A DNA stretch of 64,000 nt from an uncultured Acetatifactor sp. (GCA_949840935.1 CATKXX010000006.1:1-64000), one strand, 5' to 3'; counted from the first letter of the stretch, positions 16,315 through 25,807 are shown. Numbers and translations: made by a program. Notes: a model not told the origin generated them from the letters alone.

Positions 16315-17562
16315 ATGAAACTTCAGATTGAAAATATTCTTAAGATTGACAGGGCCGATATTGATATTGATGGTATTACGGTAATCGCAGGAAGTAACAA
16401 TACCGGAAAAAGTACAGTCGGGAAGGTCTTGTTTGCCTTAATGAATTCTTTCTACAATTTAGATGATTTCATCAGAGAATGGAAACCGAATGATGCCAGA
16501 AAAGCATTGAAGAAGCATGGCAATAATCTGGATTTGATCTGTAAAAATCTTGCGGGCGTTAAGCGCAGAAAAGTTTCTTTGTCAGAGAACATCCAGAGAA
16601 AGTATGCAGTTTTTATTGCAAGCTGTAAACATGAAAGCGGGATTAGAAATTGTATGAAGGATTATTGCCAGGAACATCTCGAATTGTACGGGATGCAGCA
16701 TATGTACAACAGTCCGGAAGTGCAGGACTGGCTCCATAGCGCAATAGCCGATATGGTAGACACTATGCTGAATTATGATTCTGAATATGCGGAAAAACAT
16801 GGCTGCCAGAAATATTGGGAGAGTATTTTCGCTGACAGGATTGTAAAAGCAAAAAAGGCGGCAGGTGATGCGGAGGGGAAAACTGCTTTTGCATGTTTAA
16901 AACTGAACAGAGAAAACTCCAATACCATTTCGGTGAAATTTGCCAATAACAGGGTCTGTGAAATAAAACAGGAATTCGGTGTAAACGGTAAAGCGTTTTA
17001 TATTGATACACCCAGGATTATGGATGATCTTGCTGTACTGGGATTATTGGAGGATGCAGCACGTGCAAAACTTGAGGAGGTTCTTGTTCCGTACAACGCT
17101 AATCTTATGCGGCAACGTATTTTTGGCAGGTATCCTGGAACAAGAGGATTAGAAATGGATGACTTTTGGGAAATTTCATTTGGTGATGAGAAGGAAGAAC
17201 AGGAATCCAATGTTGAAATGCAGGAGATGGATGAAATCATTGAGAGATTCAATGCAGAATTGGTTGAGATTATGCAGGGATCATTAAGGTTTGAAAAATC
17301 CCATGAACAATTGGATTATAAGGATTCTGATTATATAGATAGCTTTAAACTCAAAAACCTGTCCACAGGTGCGAAAGCAATTTCTTTGCTGCAGTGTATT
17401 CTGCATTATAGAGTTTTGAGAAAAAAATCCGTTTTGATCCTGGATGAACCGGAAATCAACCTGCATCCGGAGTGGCAGACCGAATATGCCAGAATTATAG
17501 TAATGCTGCAGAAAGAAATGGATCTTCATGTTGTCATTACGACCCACAGTCCGTTTTTTTAA
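16315..17562 (+). CDS. AAA/ABC-type ATPase, frame-broken at a T7 run (putative defence ATPase)
   Basis: A 415-residue product as read. It has Walker A GSNNTGKSTVGK (residues about 27-38), an ABC-like signature LSTGAKAISLLQ, Walker B VLILDEPEINLHP and the switch-histidine motif VVITTHSPFF at the very end. This is the overcoming-lysogenization/RecF-like AAA ATPase layout used by many defence systems. Translation stops in CCG-TTT-TTT-TAA. The -1 frame continues LKALENAVSEYG for 58 more residues to 17735, which would complete a 473-residue protein. All nucleotide-binding motifs lie before the break. The downstream gene follows closely, so the pair is likely an operon. Base composition is clearly more AT-rich than the ABC genes around it. 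Confidence 0.75.
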   Translation: MKLQIENILKIDRADIDIDGITVIAGSNNTGKSTVGKVLFALMNSFYNLDDFIREWKPNDARKALKKHGNNLDLICKNLAGVKRRKVSLSENIQRKYAVFIASCKHESGIRNCMKDYCQEHLELYGMQHMYNSPEVQDWLHSAIADMVDTMLNYDSEYAEKHGCQKYWESIFADRIVKAKKAAGDAEGKTAFACLKLNRENSNTISVKFANNRVCEIKQEFGVNGKAFYIDTPRIMDDLAVLGLLEDAARAKLEEVLVPYNANLMRQRIFGRYPGTRGLEMDDFWEISFGDEKEEQESNVEMQEMDEIIERFNAELVEIMQGSLRFEKSHEQLDYKDSDYIDSFKLKNLSTGAKAISLLQCILHYRVLRKKSVLILDEPEINLHPEWQTEYARIIVMLQKEMDLHVVITTHSPFF

Positions 17563-17735
17563 AAGCGCTTGAAAACGCTGTAAGTGAATACGGCATAAGA
17601 GACAAATGTCATTATTATTATGCGCAGAATGCCGGAGGTGACGCACTGATCAAAAAGGCAGACGATGATTTGGAAATGGTATACAGTAAAATGATGATGC
17701 CGTTATTAGAGCTGCTGAGAGAATTGCCCATATAA
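17554..17735 (+). other. T7 slippage/frameshift site and out-of-frame C-terminal tail of the ATPase
   Basis: Seven T (17554-17560) followed by four A. One added T, or a -1 slip on the second TTT codon, turns PFF-stop into PFFLKALENAV and opens the tail to 17735. The tail contains HYYYAQNAGGDALIKKADDD and ends RELPI. It has intact coding character and no stops, so the break is recent, regulated or a base error. Confidence 0.7.
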
Positions 17736-17755
17736 AATATGAGGAATAAGATACG

Positions 17756-19576
17756 ATGGATAAAAATATCGCACAGATTCTGAGCCTGCCGGAGGAAGCC
17801 GAAAAAATACTTATAGGTACTTTGTACGACATATCCGTTGATGACGGCAAAAATAATGATATAAGCATTCCCGATGAGTGGACATTGAAAAGATTTATGG
17901 AAGCCGGTTTAATCAGAAGTATCAAAGCAGAAGAAATGGAATCCATTCAGTATCCCTGCAAAATAAATGAGCGGGTAGTGTTTTCGGAAGAATTGGCATT
18001 GAATCTGGACAATATAGCTGCATCTTATCAGGCGACCAAAAAGCAAGGTTTCCTGATGCCTGTAAACTATACATTGAGTACAATAGATTCCCTGTATATA
18101 AAAGAAAAGACAGCCTGGTTCTTGATTGAGTTTAAAAACGGAAACTGGACTGTTCAAGACATAAAGAAAAAGGTGCATGAAACACTGCAGTTATTAGGTG
18201 ATCTGGAAATGCTGGACAACCATGCCATACTTACCACAAACAGGGAGGGGAAGACTGTTGAGGTAAGGGATTTGAATCTGAAGGCCAAGCTGGAAAATGC
18301 ATTGGGATTCTATGCAGGCAGTGAGTTTTATAAAAACAGGGTGTCTTTATATGTCGTGTATACAGACCATATCCAAAAAGCCAGAGAATTTTTGAAACTC
18401 TGTTCCCAGAGAGACGGATATTCTGACATGGACAGGGTGCTAAGCCAATATGGAATATTCGAGAAGGAAAAGGTGTCGCCCATCGTAGAAATGGGATATA
18501 AACAGGTTAATGTACTTGCGACATATCTGCTTCAGGCTACAACGGAGAATCATTATTATACAGTATATCAAAACGTTGGGATTCTGTATGATAGAATAAA
18601 GAAGATAAACAGGGATTCTAAACGGAAGTATCTTACTCTTTTAAAGAGTATTCCGGCTTTCATATCAGAAATTCCGAAGTTTTTTATAAGAAAGGACAGA
18701 ACACTGTTTTCCGACAATATGTCCCCTGATGAATTTCTCATAAAGCTTGCCATATACAGTGTCCGGTATACAAGGGAAGAAGATATGCCGGAATGTAAAG
18801 CGGATGAATATAATGTTGTAGAGGGACTTTTGGACAGTATATTGCAAAAGGATCATTCAGAATATGTCGGTCAATGCCGAAATATTGTACAACAATTTGG
18901 GAAATTATTGAATGAGGACGAAAAACAGCTGGAGTTTGTTTACAGTGAGAAATTTACAGATGAATTACTAAGTTTATTCGATACAGATTTTTATGCGGCA
19001 TTGGGTCGGATATTATTGATTCAGAGGGTGACCAGTAAAAGAGGCTGTTATCGCTTAAACAGACCGCACCAGGAAGAAATCGTGCGGAATGTACTGCAAG
19101 TCAAAGCGGAGGACGTGAATCCTGTATTGAATGCAGCAGACGATAAGATAGAAAGCCTGCTTAAATTTGCTGCATTAAAGTCATATTTTGCAGGGAGATA
19201 TACATGCTTTTGGAATCCGGAACAGGATGACTATATGCATATGTGCCGTCAGATCTACTACATAAAAGAATTCTATGAAGAAAAACACCCATCCGGTGAA
19301 AACATACAAGAGGAAAGCGCACGAAAGCAAAGCAGGCAAAAAATACGCACCTATGGATGTTTTGGCACATTGCTACATTCGATTATGACGGAAGAATCGT
19401 CAGAAGACTTTTCGGAAAAATTAAAGGAACATATAAATCGGATTGAAAAGAAAATATTGGCGGGAAGATCAAGAAGGGAGCTTCAGGCTTTGCATATGGC
19501 TGTCCGGGGGACAATAAGCGGCGAAACGATAGCCCTGTGGCAATTAAAATATCTTTTTGAAGGTTCTGTGTTTTAA
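17756..19576 (+). CDS. Large protein with a PD-(D/E)XK-like motif, partner of the ATPase
   Basis: A 606-residue soluble protein that I do not recognise as a named family. Residues about 103-145 read NYTLSTIDSLYI, then AWFLIEFKNG, then DIKKKVHETLQLL. With D111 and E125-x-K127 plus the following helix, this fits the PD-(D/E)XK nuclease core. The C-terminal 450 residues are helical with no clear motif and include a cluster of aromatic and His/Cys residues near YFAGRYTCFWNPEQDDYMHMC. It starts 20 bp after the ATPase tail, so ATPase and nuclease would be a two-component module. It may be the effector of a defence system. Confidence in the nuclease call is moderate. Confidence 0.5.
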   Translation: MDKNIAQILSLPEEAEKILIGTLYDISVDDGKNNDISIPDEWTLKRFMEAGLIRSIKAEEMESIQYPCKINERVVFSEELALNLDNIAASYQATKKQGFLMPVNYTLSTIDSLYIKEKTAWFLIEFKNGNWTVQDIKKKVHETLQLLGDLEMLDNHAILTTNREGKTVEVRDLNLKAKLENALGFYAGSEFYKNRVSLYVVYTDHIQKAREFLKLCSQRDGYSDMDRVLSQYGIFEKEKVSPIVEMGYKQVNVLATYLLQATTENHYYTVYQNVGILYDRIKKINRDSKRKYLTLLKSIPAFISEIPKFFIRKDRTLFSDNMSPDEFLIKLAIYSVRYTREEDMPECKADEYNVVEGLLDSILQKDHSEYVGQCRNIVQQFGKLLNEDEKQLEFVYSEKFTDELLSLFDTDFYAALGRILLIQRVTSKRGCYRLNRPHQEEIVRNVLQVKAEDVNPVLNAADDKIESLLKFAALKSYFAGRYTCFWNPEQDDYMHMCRQIYYIKEFYEEKHPSGENIQEESARKQSRQKIRTYGCFGTLLHSIMTEESSEDFSEKLKEHINRIEKKILAGRSRRELQALHMAVRGTISGETIALWQLKYLFEGSVF

Positions 19577-19648
19577 AAGGTGGCCGGGGTTAAGGGTGAG
19601 GACTTTGAAAAAGTAATGGGAATCACAGCAAATTAATATCATTGGACG

Positions 19649-19679
19649 TTTCCCTCTGCTATATATCGGCAGAGGGAAA
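19649..19679 (+). terminator. Hairpin ending the ATPase/nuclease-like operon
   Basis: A perfect 11-bp stem TTTCCCTCTGC / GCAGAGGGAAA with a 9-base loop, followed by TTTG. It separates the two-gene module from the second ABC pair. Confidence 0.6.
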
Positions 19680-19756
19680 TTTGATACGGCAGATTCAGCT
19701 GCTTTGAAGCTGTACAGCAGCTTTACGTCAAAAAAGAAGGCAGGGGAGGAAGAAAG

Positions 19757-21640
19757 ATGTTTGTACTGAAAAAAAGGAAATACACCTGGCTTGACATGTA
19801 TCGGATCCCGTTTAGCTGCGCGCCGGTGAGCACGGTTTTAGTCACAGTGCAGAAAGCCATCACCGCGCTGGCGAACATATTCCAGGTGATCGTAGTGGCG
19901 AAATTCCTCGATGGCACCATCGATGCGGTGATGCATGGGAATTATGACAGAAAACTGATATTATGGTTTGTACTGATGCTTCTTATGGTAAGCTGGAAAA
20001 GGGTTTCCTATAATATCGGAAGGCTTTTCACCAGTCATTTTGTCATCATGGGAAACCGGCAGGTTCTGCAGGAATTTACAAAAAAGCGCAACCGGCTGGA
20101 ATACTACCTTCTGGAAGATCCGGATACGGAGGAATTGACAAACCGGGTGGTAAATAAGCTGGAGAGGAATCTGGAGGAGCTGCTCCAGCGCTTCGTTAAC
20201 TTTTTTGTGGTCTATATTCCCAGGATTACGGGCGTCCTCCTGATCATTGCTTCCCGTGTCTGGTGGCTGGCCATTGTGGTCATGGTGATGGCGGTGCCCC
20301 TTGTATTCATCTCCCTGCGGGGAGGCCAGAAGATATACCGGGCCAGTGAGGAAGCTGCGGTATATGAGAGACGCCACAGATATCTCTTTGACGTGCTGAC
20401 GGGAAGGGAGACTACCGAGGAGAGAAGTTTGTTCGGATATGGAGGGGCAATCAACAGACAGTGGTATCGTCAGTATGACACTGCCAGGAAGATCCATATG
20501 AAAGCGGAAGCTGTTTTTACGCTGAATATGCAGGGCGGGAGCCTTATCACCAGTATCCTGGCATCGGCGGTATCCCTGATCATGATTCCCCTGACGGCGT
20601 CCGGGGCGTTAAGCGTAGGATTTTTTATTTCCCTGTCCACGGCAATTTATGATCTGGTGAATCTGATGGGCTGGGAGATGACAAGGGCAGTGGCGCAGAT
20701 TGCGCGCTACAGGGAGTACATGAAGGATCTGACCGCTTTTGCCGCGCTTCCGGAGAGGCAGGAGACTGAGGGACGAACCTCCGGCGAAGCAAAGGCGCGT
20801 CCGGACAGAAAGGCGTCCGAAGGAGAGGGGCTGCCGCTGCCGGAAATCCCCAGGCTGCAGTCCCTGGAATTCCGACATGTTACTTTCCGTTATCCCGGTA
20901 CGGGAGTGGATATATTAAAAGACTTTTCCATGGAATTGAAGGACGGCGTCCACTACGCAATCGTAGGGGAGAACGGGGCGGGCAAATCCACATTGATCAA
21001 GCTGCTCACAGGGCTTTACAGGGAGTATGAGGGAGAAATATTGTACAATGGTATGGAAATGCGGACGTTTCCACAGGAACAGTGGTTCCGCATCTATTCC
21101 TGCGTCTTTCAGGATTTTGCCAGGTATTACCTGTCTGTGAAGGAAAATATCTGCCTGGGAACGGGGGACATGGATCTTGACAATGACGATATAGAAATCC
21201 GCATGAAAAAGGTAACGCGGCAATTGGGGCTTCAGGATGACGTTTCCTCTTTAAAGTACGGATATGAGACACGATTGGGGAAGCTGGATGAGGATAGTGT
21301 GGATCTGTCGGGAGGCCAATGGCAGAGGGTGGCCATGGCAAGGGCGCTGATGAATGATGCGCCGGTGCTTCTGCTGGATGAGCCCACGGCGGCGCTGGAT
21401 CCTATCAGCGAGAGCGCGTTATACGAAAAGTTCGGCGAGATCAGCAGGGGGCATACCACCATATTTATCAGCCACAGACTGGGTTCCACCAGGCTTTCGG
21501 ATCATATCTTCGTCCTGAAGGACGGATGTGTCAGAGAGCAGGGGAGTCATGAGGAACTGATGGCGGCGGGAGGGATTTATGCCGCCATGTACGAGACGCA
21601 GCAGAGCTGGTACGCCGGAGAGGAAGGAGGGGAAGCATAA
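19757..21640 (+). CDS. ABC exporter half-transporter (pair 2, subunit a)
   Basis: A 627-residue paralogue of the 12376-14298 product along its entire length, starting MFVLKKRKYTW. Walker A is GENGAGKSTL, signature DLSGGQWQR and Walker B VLLLDEPTAALD. A GGGAGGAAG site precedes the ATG. Its stop TAA shares the A with the next gene's ATG (TAATG), giving tight translational coupling and a 1:1 heterodimer. An independent second exporter or a neofunctionalised duplicate are both possible. Confidence 0.88.
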   Translation: MFVLKKRKYTWLDMYRIPFSCAPVSTVLVTVQKAITALANIFQVIVVAKFLDGTIDAVMHGNYDRKLILWFVLMLLMVSWKRVSYNIGRLFTSHFVIMGNRQVLQEFTKKRNRLEYYLLEDPDTEELTNRVVNKLERNLEELLQRFVNFFVVYIPRITGVLLIIASRVWWLAIVVMVMAVPLVFISLRGGQKIYRASEEAAVYERRHRYLFDVLTGRETTEERSLFGYGGAINRQWYRQYDTARKIHMKAEAVFTLNMQGGSLITSILASAVSLIMIPLTASGALSVGFFISLSTAIYDLVNLMGWEMTRAVAQIARYREYMKDLTAFAALPERQETEGRTSGEAKARPDRKASEGEGLPLPEIPRLQSLEFRHVTFRYPGTGVDILKDFSMELKDGVHYAIVGENGAGKSTLIKLLTGLYREYEGEILYNGMEMRTFPQEQWFRIYSCVFQDFARYYLSVKENICLGTGDMDLDNDDIEIRMKKVTRQLGLQDDVSSLKYGYETRLGKLDEDSVDLSGGQWQRVAMARALMNDAPVLLLDEPTAALDPISESALYEKFGEISRGHTTIFISHRLGSTRLSDHIFVLKDGCVREQGSHEELMAAGGIYAAMYETQQSWYAGEEGGEA

Positions 21641-23550
21641 TGGCAGAGAATGTAGACAAACGGAAAACAGACGGCCAGAAGACGTGTAACCGGGAAATAA
21701 ATAAAAAAGGGACGGAAAGACAGAAAAAGGCCAGGCAGAAAAGCCTGGCGGGAATGATTCGCCACGTATTGTCGCTGGAATGGGAAAAGAACCCGGCGCT
21801 GTTGATCTTCTGCATCATAATGGCCTCCGGAATGGGAGTAACGGCGGCCGCCAATGTTTTTTTCAAGCAGGCATTCTTTGATTCCGTGAGCGGTATGGTG
21901 GAGGGAAACACCACGGTGTCCCGCGCCGTGCTGCGGGGGATCGGTATGGCGGCTTTCCTGGTATTGACGCTGGCCCTTACGGCGGCGGCACAATTGATCT
22001 ACAACAACGTCAACATGGTCATCATGGGGCATATGGGAATCCTTCTGAATGACAAAGCGTCCAGGGTTGATCCCATTGTCTATGAGGACAATCGTTTCCT
22101 GGATCATATCAACAAGGCTTATGTGGGAATGGAAGCGGTCACGACAGTAGTGTTTACGGCTCTGTCCATCGGATTGAATGATGTGGCGTACTTTGTGTTT
22201 ATGGGCTGCTATCTGTTTTCCATAAAGCCTATGCTGCTGCTGGTATTCGCCCTTTCCTTCCTGCCCACCATCATAGGTTCCATTATCCGCAGGAATATGT
22301 TTGCCAGGATGGAAAACCTGGCTGCGCCTTACCGCAGGAAGTACGAGTACTTTGAAAAATGTCTCTGCAGCAGGGAATATGCCAAAGAAACGCGGCTGTG
22401 GCGCGGGGAGCGATATTTTAAGAGGCTGTTTGACAAAAACCTGGACGGGTATACCACGTTACAGTGGAAGACCACCAGGCATTCGGAACTGATCATGATT
22501 GCGCTGCGCTTCCTGCTGTTGTCGGGGTATGTGGGAACGATAGTCATGCTGTTCTACTATCTGTTCCGGGGCGAAATCGGAGTAGGCGCCTTCGCGGCAA
22601 TTTTTTCTTCCCTGGACGGGATGTTTGACAGCATGGACGGGGTGTTCAATTATGAGATTGGGGCTATCACCAGGAATTTCGGCGCGGCGCAGAATTACTA
22701 CGCTTTCCTGAACCTGAAGGAGAGGGAGGGCGTGGAATTGGATGCCCTGCCACGTGAGACCATGGAATTAAGAGGGGTGTCTTTCGCCTATCCCAACAGC
22801 GGCAAGATGGCGCTGGAACAGATTGACCTGACAGTGCGAAAGGGCGAGACTCTTGCCATAGTAGGCGTGAATGGTTCGGGAAAGTCCACGCTGACAAGGC
22901 TGTTGACGGGACTGTACCTGCCCACAGAGGGAGAGATGCTGATCGACGGCAGGAACGCCAGGGAGGTAGCGCCCGTCTCCCTGTACAGAGGGATTTCCGC
23001 AGTTTTCCAGAAATACCAGTCCTATAAGATGACGGTGGAGGAGAATGTCAGGATATCGGATATGGGCAGGGGGATTCCCGGGCAGGATACAGCGGGAGCA
23101 GCCGCAGACGGCAGGACGGACGGAACGGATTCTGCTGTCAGGGAAGTGTTGGAAAAGGCTGATTTCCCCACAGACAGCGGGAAGCTGACGGAGGGCTTTC
23201 AGACCATGCTGGGCAAGGATTTCGGAGGCATCGACCTTTCCGGCGGCCAGTGGCAGAGGCTTGCCATTGCCAGGGGCTTGTACCGCGCCCACGATATGAT
23301 TGTACTGGATGAACCCACGGCTGCCATCGACCCTCTGGAGGAGGCGGATATTTATCGGAAATTCGCGGCGATTTCTGCGGACAAGACCGCGTTCATCGTG
23401 ACCCACAGGCTGGGCTCCGCCCAGATTGCTGACCGGATCATTGTCATGGACGCAGGGCGGATCGTGGACATGGGAACCCATGAGGAACTGATGCAGCGTG
23501 AGGGCAGGTACCGAGAAATGTACCATGCCCAGGCGAAGTGGTATGAGTAG
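21640..23550 (+). CDS. ABC exporter half-transporter (pair 2, subunit b)
   Basis: A 636-residue paralogue of the 14312-16156 product, with a longer basic N-terminus (about 40 residues rich in Lys/Arg), membrane helices from about residue 45, then Walker A GVNGSGKSTL, signature DLSGGQWQR and Walker B MIVLDEPTAAID. The C-terminal segment is almost identical to that of pair 1 subunit b, including the HAQAKWYE end. The start overlaps the stop of subunit a. Confidence 0.88.
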   Translation: MAENVDKRKTDGQKTCNREINKKGTERQKKARQKSLAGMIRHVLSLEWEKNPALLIFCIIMASGMGVTAAANVFFKQAFFDSVSGMVEGNTTVSRAVLRGIGMAAFLVLTLALTAAAQLIYNNVNMVIMGHMGILLNDKASRVDPIVYEDNRFLDHINKAYVGMEAVTTVVFTALSIGLNDVAYFVFMGCYLFSIKPMLLLVFALSFLPTIIGSIIRRNMFARMENLAAPYRRKYEYFEKCLCSREYAKETRLWRGERYFKRLFDKNLDGYTTLQWKTTRHSELIMIALRFLLLSGYVGTIVMLFYYLFRGEIGVGAFAAIFSSLDGMFDSMDGVFNYEIGAITRNFGAAQNYYAFLNLKEREGVELDALPRETMELRGVSFAYPNSGKMALEQIDLTVRKGETLAIVGVNGSGKSTLTRLLTGLYLPTEGEMLIDGRNAREVAPVSLYRGISAVFQKYQSYKMTVEENVRISDMGRGIPGQDTAGAAADGRTDGTDSAVREVLEKADFPTDSGKLTEGFQTMLGKDFGGIDLSGGQWQRLAIARGLYRAHDMIVLDEPTAAIDPLEEADIYRKFAAISADKTAFIVTHRLGSAQIADRIIVMDAGRIVDMGTHEELMQREGRYREMYHAQAKWYE

Positions 23551-23626
23551 GTTTACAGATATGTCCAGGCGGTAACTCAACGGTGGCCTACCGGATATTT
23601 GATCACTGTCAGAAAGGATAACAGGA

Positions 23627-24403
23627 ATGGGAAGAAATATATTAGCAGAAAAGGGAAGATGTTCAGAACATGATCTGCTGGAGAGACTCAATGCATACAT
23701 TGCACCTGTGGACGCTAAATGGCAGAGCCGGCTGAAACCGGCGGATGCTTCCATGCTGGATGATTTAGCATTTTATCTGGGTATGAAGGAGCATGATCTG
23801 GAATTGCCGGCTTCCTTTATAGAATTTGCGAAGTTTGCAGGAGAGGACGACGGCGGCCTGCTGTCTGTCCCTTTGAGAGGCAGGTTTTCCATAAGGAAGA
23901 TGCTGGAGACCGCCATAGAAATATATGAATATGAACCGGAAAATATGGATCCCTGTCATTTTGAATTTATATTGGACGAAGTGGGAATGGCCTATATATT
24001 ATGCCAGGAGAACGAAAGCGGGATATATTACGAAGATACCTGCTGGATCAGCTCCTCCTTTGAAAATCTGTTGTTTCAGTGCGCCATTCGCTTATTTGAG
24101 GAGAAATATTTTAAAGAAAGGCTTCATTTTGGCTCAAGCAAGAATTCCTTCAGGGAATCAGAGCGCAACAGGCAGGGAAATGACCTTGAGACGATCATGA
24201 GGGAAATTGTGTCATCAGACAATTTGCAGTGTGCCTGGTTTAATGACGCTTGTTTTTTCTTTGCATATAACGAAGAATATTCTGTTTGCCTGAAAAAGGA
24301 GAATGCTGTTGCAGGGAAGATCATGGGGAAAGATACACAGAAAATGACTTCTGTTTTGCAGAGATTATTACCGCAGATTGGAGGGAAAATCGTATACTTT
24401 TAG
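23627..24403 (+). CDS. SUKH (SMI1/KNR4)-like immunity protein
   Basis: A 258-residue acidic protein. Residues about 45-160 follow the SUKH pattern: DLAFYLGMKEHDLELPASFI for the first helices, a glycine-rich turn after FAGEDDGG, and a late W-x-SSSFENLL segment. SUKH proteins neutralise polymorphic (contact-dependent or secreted) toxins. An AAAGGATAACAGGA site precedes the ATG. It is the first of a rightward run of small, unrelated, acidic genes, the hallmark of an orphan immunity array. The target toxin is unknown. Confidence 0.6.
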   Translation: MGRNILAEKGRCSEHDLLERLNAYIAPVDAKWQSRLKPADASMLDDLAFYLGMKEHDLELPASFIEFAKFAGEDDGGLLSVPLRGRFSIRKMLETAIEIYEYEPENMDPCHFEFILDEVGMAYILCQENESGIYYEDTCWISSSFENLLFQCAIRLFEEKYFKERLHFGSSKNSFRESERNRQGNDLETIMREIVSSDNLQCAWFNDACFFFAYNEEYSVCLKKENAVAGKIMGKDTQKMTSVLQRLLPQIGGKIVYF

Positions 24404-24524
24404 GCCTTGACCGGAAGGTTGACCTGTGTTTCGCAGAGCGTGCCTGTAAGGAGAGAGGGTTGAAAATGAGCAATTATTTTCATTGCGTTTTGGGCCTTGG
24501 GAGAAGCGAAAGGAAGATATATTT

Positions 24525-24872
24525 ATGGAAATAATCAAAGGCAATATTGAAACACTCATGGTGGAGATGCAATATGAATTTGTAAATAAGGACGAATTTT
24601 CCGATCCTCAGTCGAACCGCCTTTATAATAACTGGCGTTTTCTGGAGGAATACAGAAGTCAGCTGACGGACGTCAAAAAGATACCGTTGGAAATAGTTTT
24701 GTATAGCAAATATTACTGGTTTTCGCGGCTTGTGGAAAGATGTCGTGAAGTTTCCGGCCGCCGCGACGGAGGCATGGAAGACTGGCAGGACAGAATCCTG
24801 TACGAGATAGATTACAGTGTGAAGGATCCGGACTGGAATTTTGTGGAAAAACTGTATTATAACATGATATAA
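24525..24872 (+). CDS. Hypothetical small protein in the immunity-like array
   Basis: A 115-residue protein, helical and aromatic-rich, with a segment SRLVERCREVSG and the end NFVEKLYYNMI. No family was recognised. The start is the ATG at 24525 behind AAAGGAAG; the longer in-frame version from 24483 lacks a binding site. Position and size fit an immunity protein, which is inference from context only. Confidence 0.5.
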   Translation: MEIIKGNIETLMVEMQYEFVNKDEFSDPQSNRLYNNWRFLEEYRSQLTDVKKIPLEIVLYSKYYWFSRLVERCREVSGRRDGGMEDWQDRILYEIDYSVKDPDWNFVEKLYYNMI

Positions 24873-24967
24873 TGAGCGTTAGCGAGAAGAATGTGCTTGC
24901 ATATTCGGCGAGCGGCGAATGGTGATCAAGAATCGATGACTCATGATATGTAATGGAAGGTATGACC

Positions 24968-25426
24968 ATGAATCAGGACAGTATAACAAAAGTTAAGGAA
25001 TTATTGTATGACACTGCAAAGGATAAGGTAAAGAGCTTTCTTTCCCAAACGGACGATCAGGAAATCTTATATATGTATGCCTGTAATTATAATTGGGATG
25101 ATGGTTTTGAAATCCCGCAGGCCATCCTGGATAATGAAAAGTGTGATTTGAGCATCGCGTTATTGCTTTTTTATGAGGCGGACGGATGTCAGTATTTAAC
25201 GGAAAAATCCGACAATATAAATTTACCGCAATGGTCTGTTTTTATCCGGAAGCTGTACGATTCGATCATGGCAGGGAAATATCGGCAAGGGGAAATTGCA
25301 TTTAAAGTACCACTGTCAAAAGTCCAGATCTATAAATTAAAAAAGGTATTGACAGAAGACGAAAACATTTTTATAGAAGATATAAACGGAAAGTGTCTGG
25401 ATACCGGGAACGGACATATTGGCTGA
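24968..25426 (+). CDS. DUF4274-domain protein (immunity-like)
   Basis: A 152-residue protein. The segment YNWDDGFEIPQAILDNEKCD followed by LSIALLLFYEADG is the DUF4274 signature, a small helical domain seen in polymorphic-toxin immunity clusters. The start is set at the third in-frame ATG (24968), which is 7-8 bp after GGAAGG. Its 3' end overlaps the next start by 8 bp, so the two are coupled. Confidence 0.65.
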   Translation: MNQDSITKVKELLYDTAKDKVKSFLSQTDDQEILYMYACNYNWDDGFEIPQAILDNEKCDLSIALLLFYEADGCQYLTEKSDNINLPQWSVFIRKLYDSIMAGKYRQGEIAFKVPLSKVQIYKLKKVLTEDENIFIEDINGKCLDTGNGHIG

Positions 25427-25805
25427 GTTTGAATCTATTGAACAATACAGCAGGCTGAGGGTAAAAAGAGTTGTGGATATACGCTATCCGTTTGAACAGG
25501 ATGAGGATATGATCAGGGTCAGGTCATCGGTGAAAGAGCTGGTTTTGGTCAGTTCTGTGCTTCTCGGCAATATTGTCAGGGAAACAGAATTGAAAGATGG
25601 AACGGAAAATAATTGTGCCGCGGCAAAAATCGTATTGGAAAACGGGCAGATCCTATTTATAGATCCCGGTTTCCCATATGGAATAGGAATCGGGGGAAAA
25701 GAGCAGGAGGAGTACTGGCAGTTTAACGGATTTCGGATTGAAGATAAAGGGAGAACACAGCTTGTAAATCACAAAGCTTCAGCAGCCAACAAGAATGAGG
25801 GGTAG
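25419..25805 (+). CDS. Hypothetical protein in the immunity-like array
   Basis: A 128-residue protein, beta-rich, with NGQILFIDPGFPYGIGIGGK and the end EYWQFNGFRIED. No family was recognised. It appears to start with TTG at 25419 inside the DUF4274 gene (translational coupling), since no ATG gives a good reading. No signal peptide or catalytic motif. A role as an immunity protein or as a partner of the DUF4274 protein is possible. Confidence 0.45.
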   Translation: MAEFESIEQYSRLRVKRVVDIRYPFEQDEDMIRVRSSVKELVLVSSVLLGNIVRETELKDGTENNCAAAKIVLENGQILFIDPGFPYGIGIGGKEQEEYWQFNGFRIEDKGRTQLVNHKASAANKNEG

Positions 25806-25807
25806 AA

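Noticed and set aside
17548..17564. Classical tandem-slippage -1 frameshift heptamer
   Set aside because: The codons before the stop are TTT TTT preceded by G, so the X-XXY-YYZ rule fails; single-tRNA or transcriptional slippage, mutation or a base error remain.
17472..17735. Separate small gene starting at 17472
   Set aside because: Its first 29 codons overlap the ATPase in another frame without a binding site, while the rest is the natural continuation of the ATPase after a one-base shift.
22768..23754. 328-codon antisense frame opposite an ABC subunit
   Set aside because: It mirrors the ATPase motifs; the same shadow appears opposite the pair 1 copy, as expected from sense homology.
24286..24534. 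82-codon frame between the first SUKH gene and the next
   Set aside because: It overlaps the end of a better supported gene in another frame and has no binding site.
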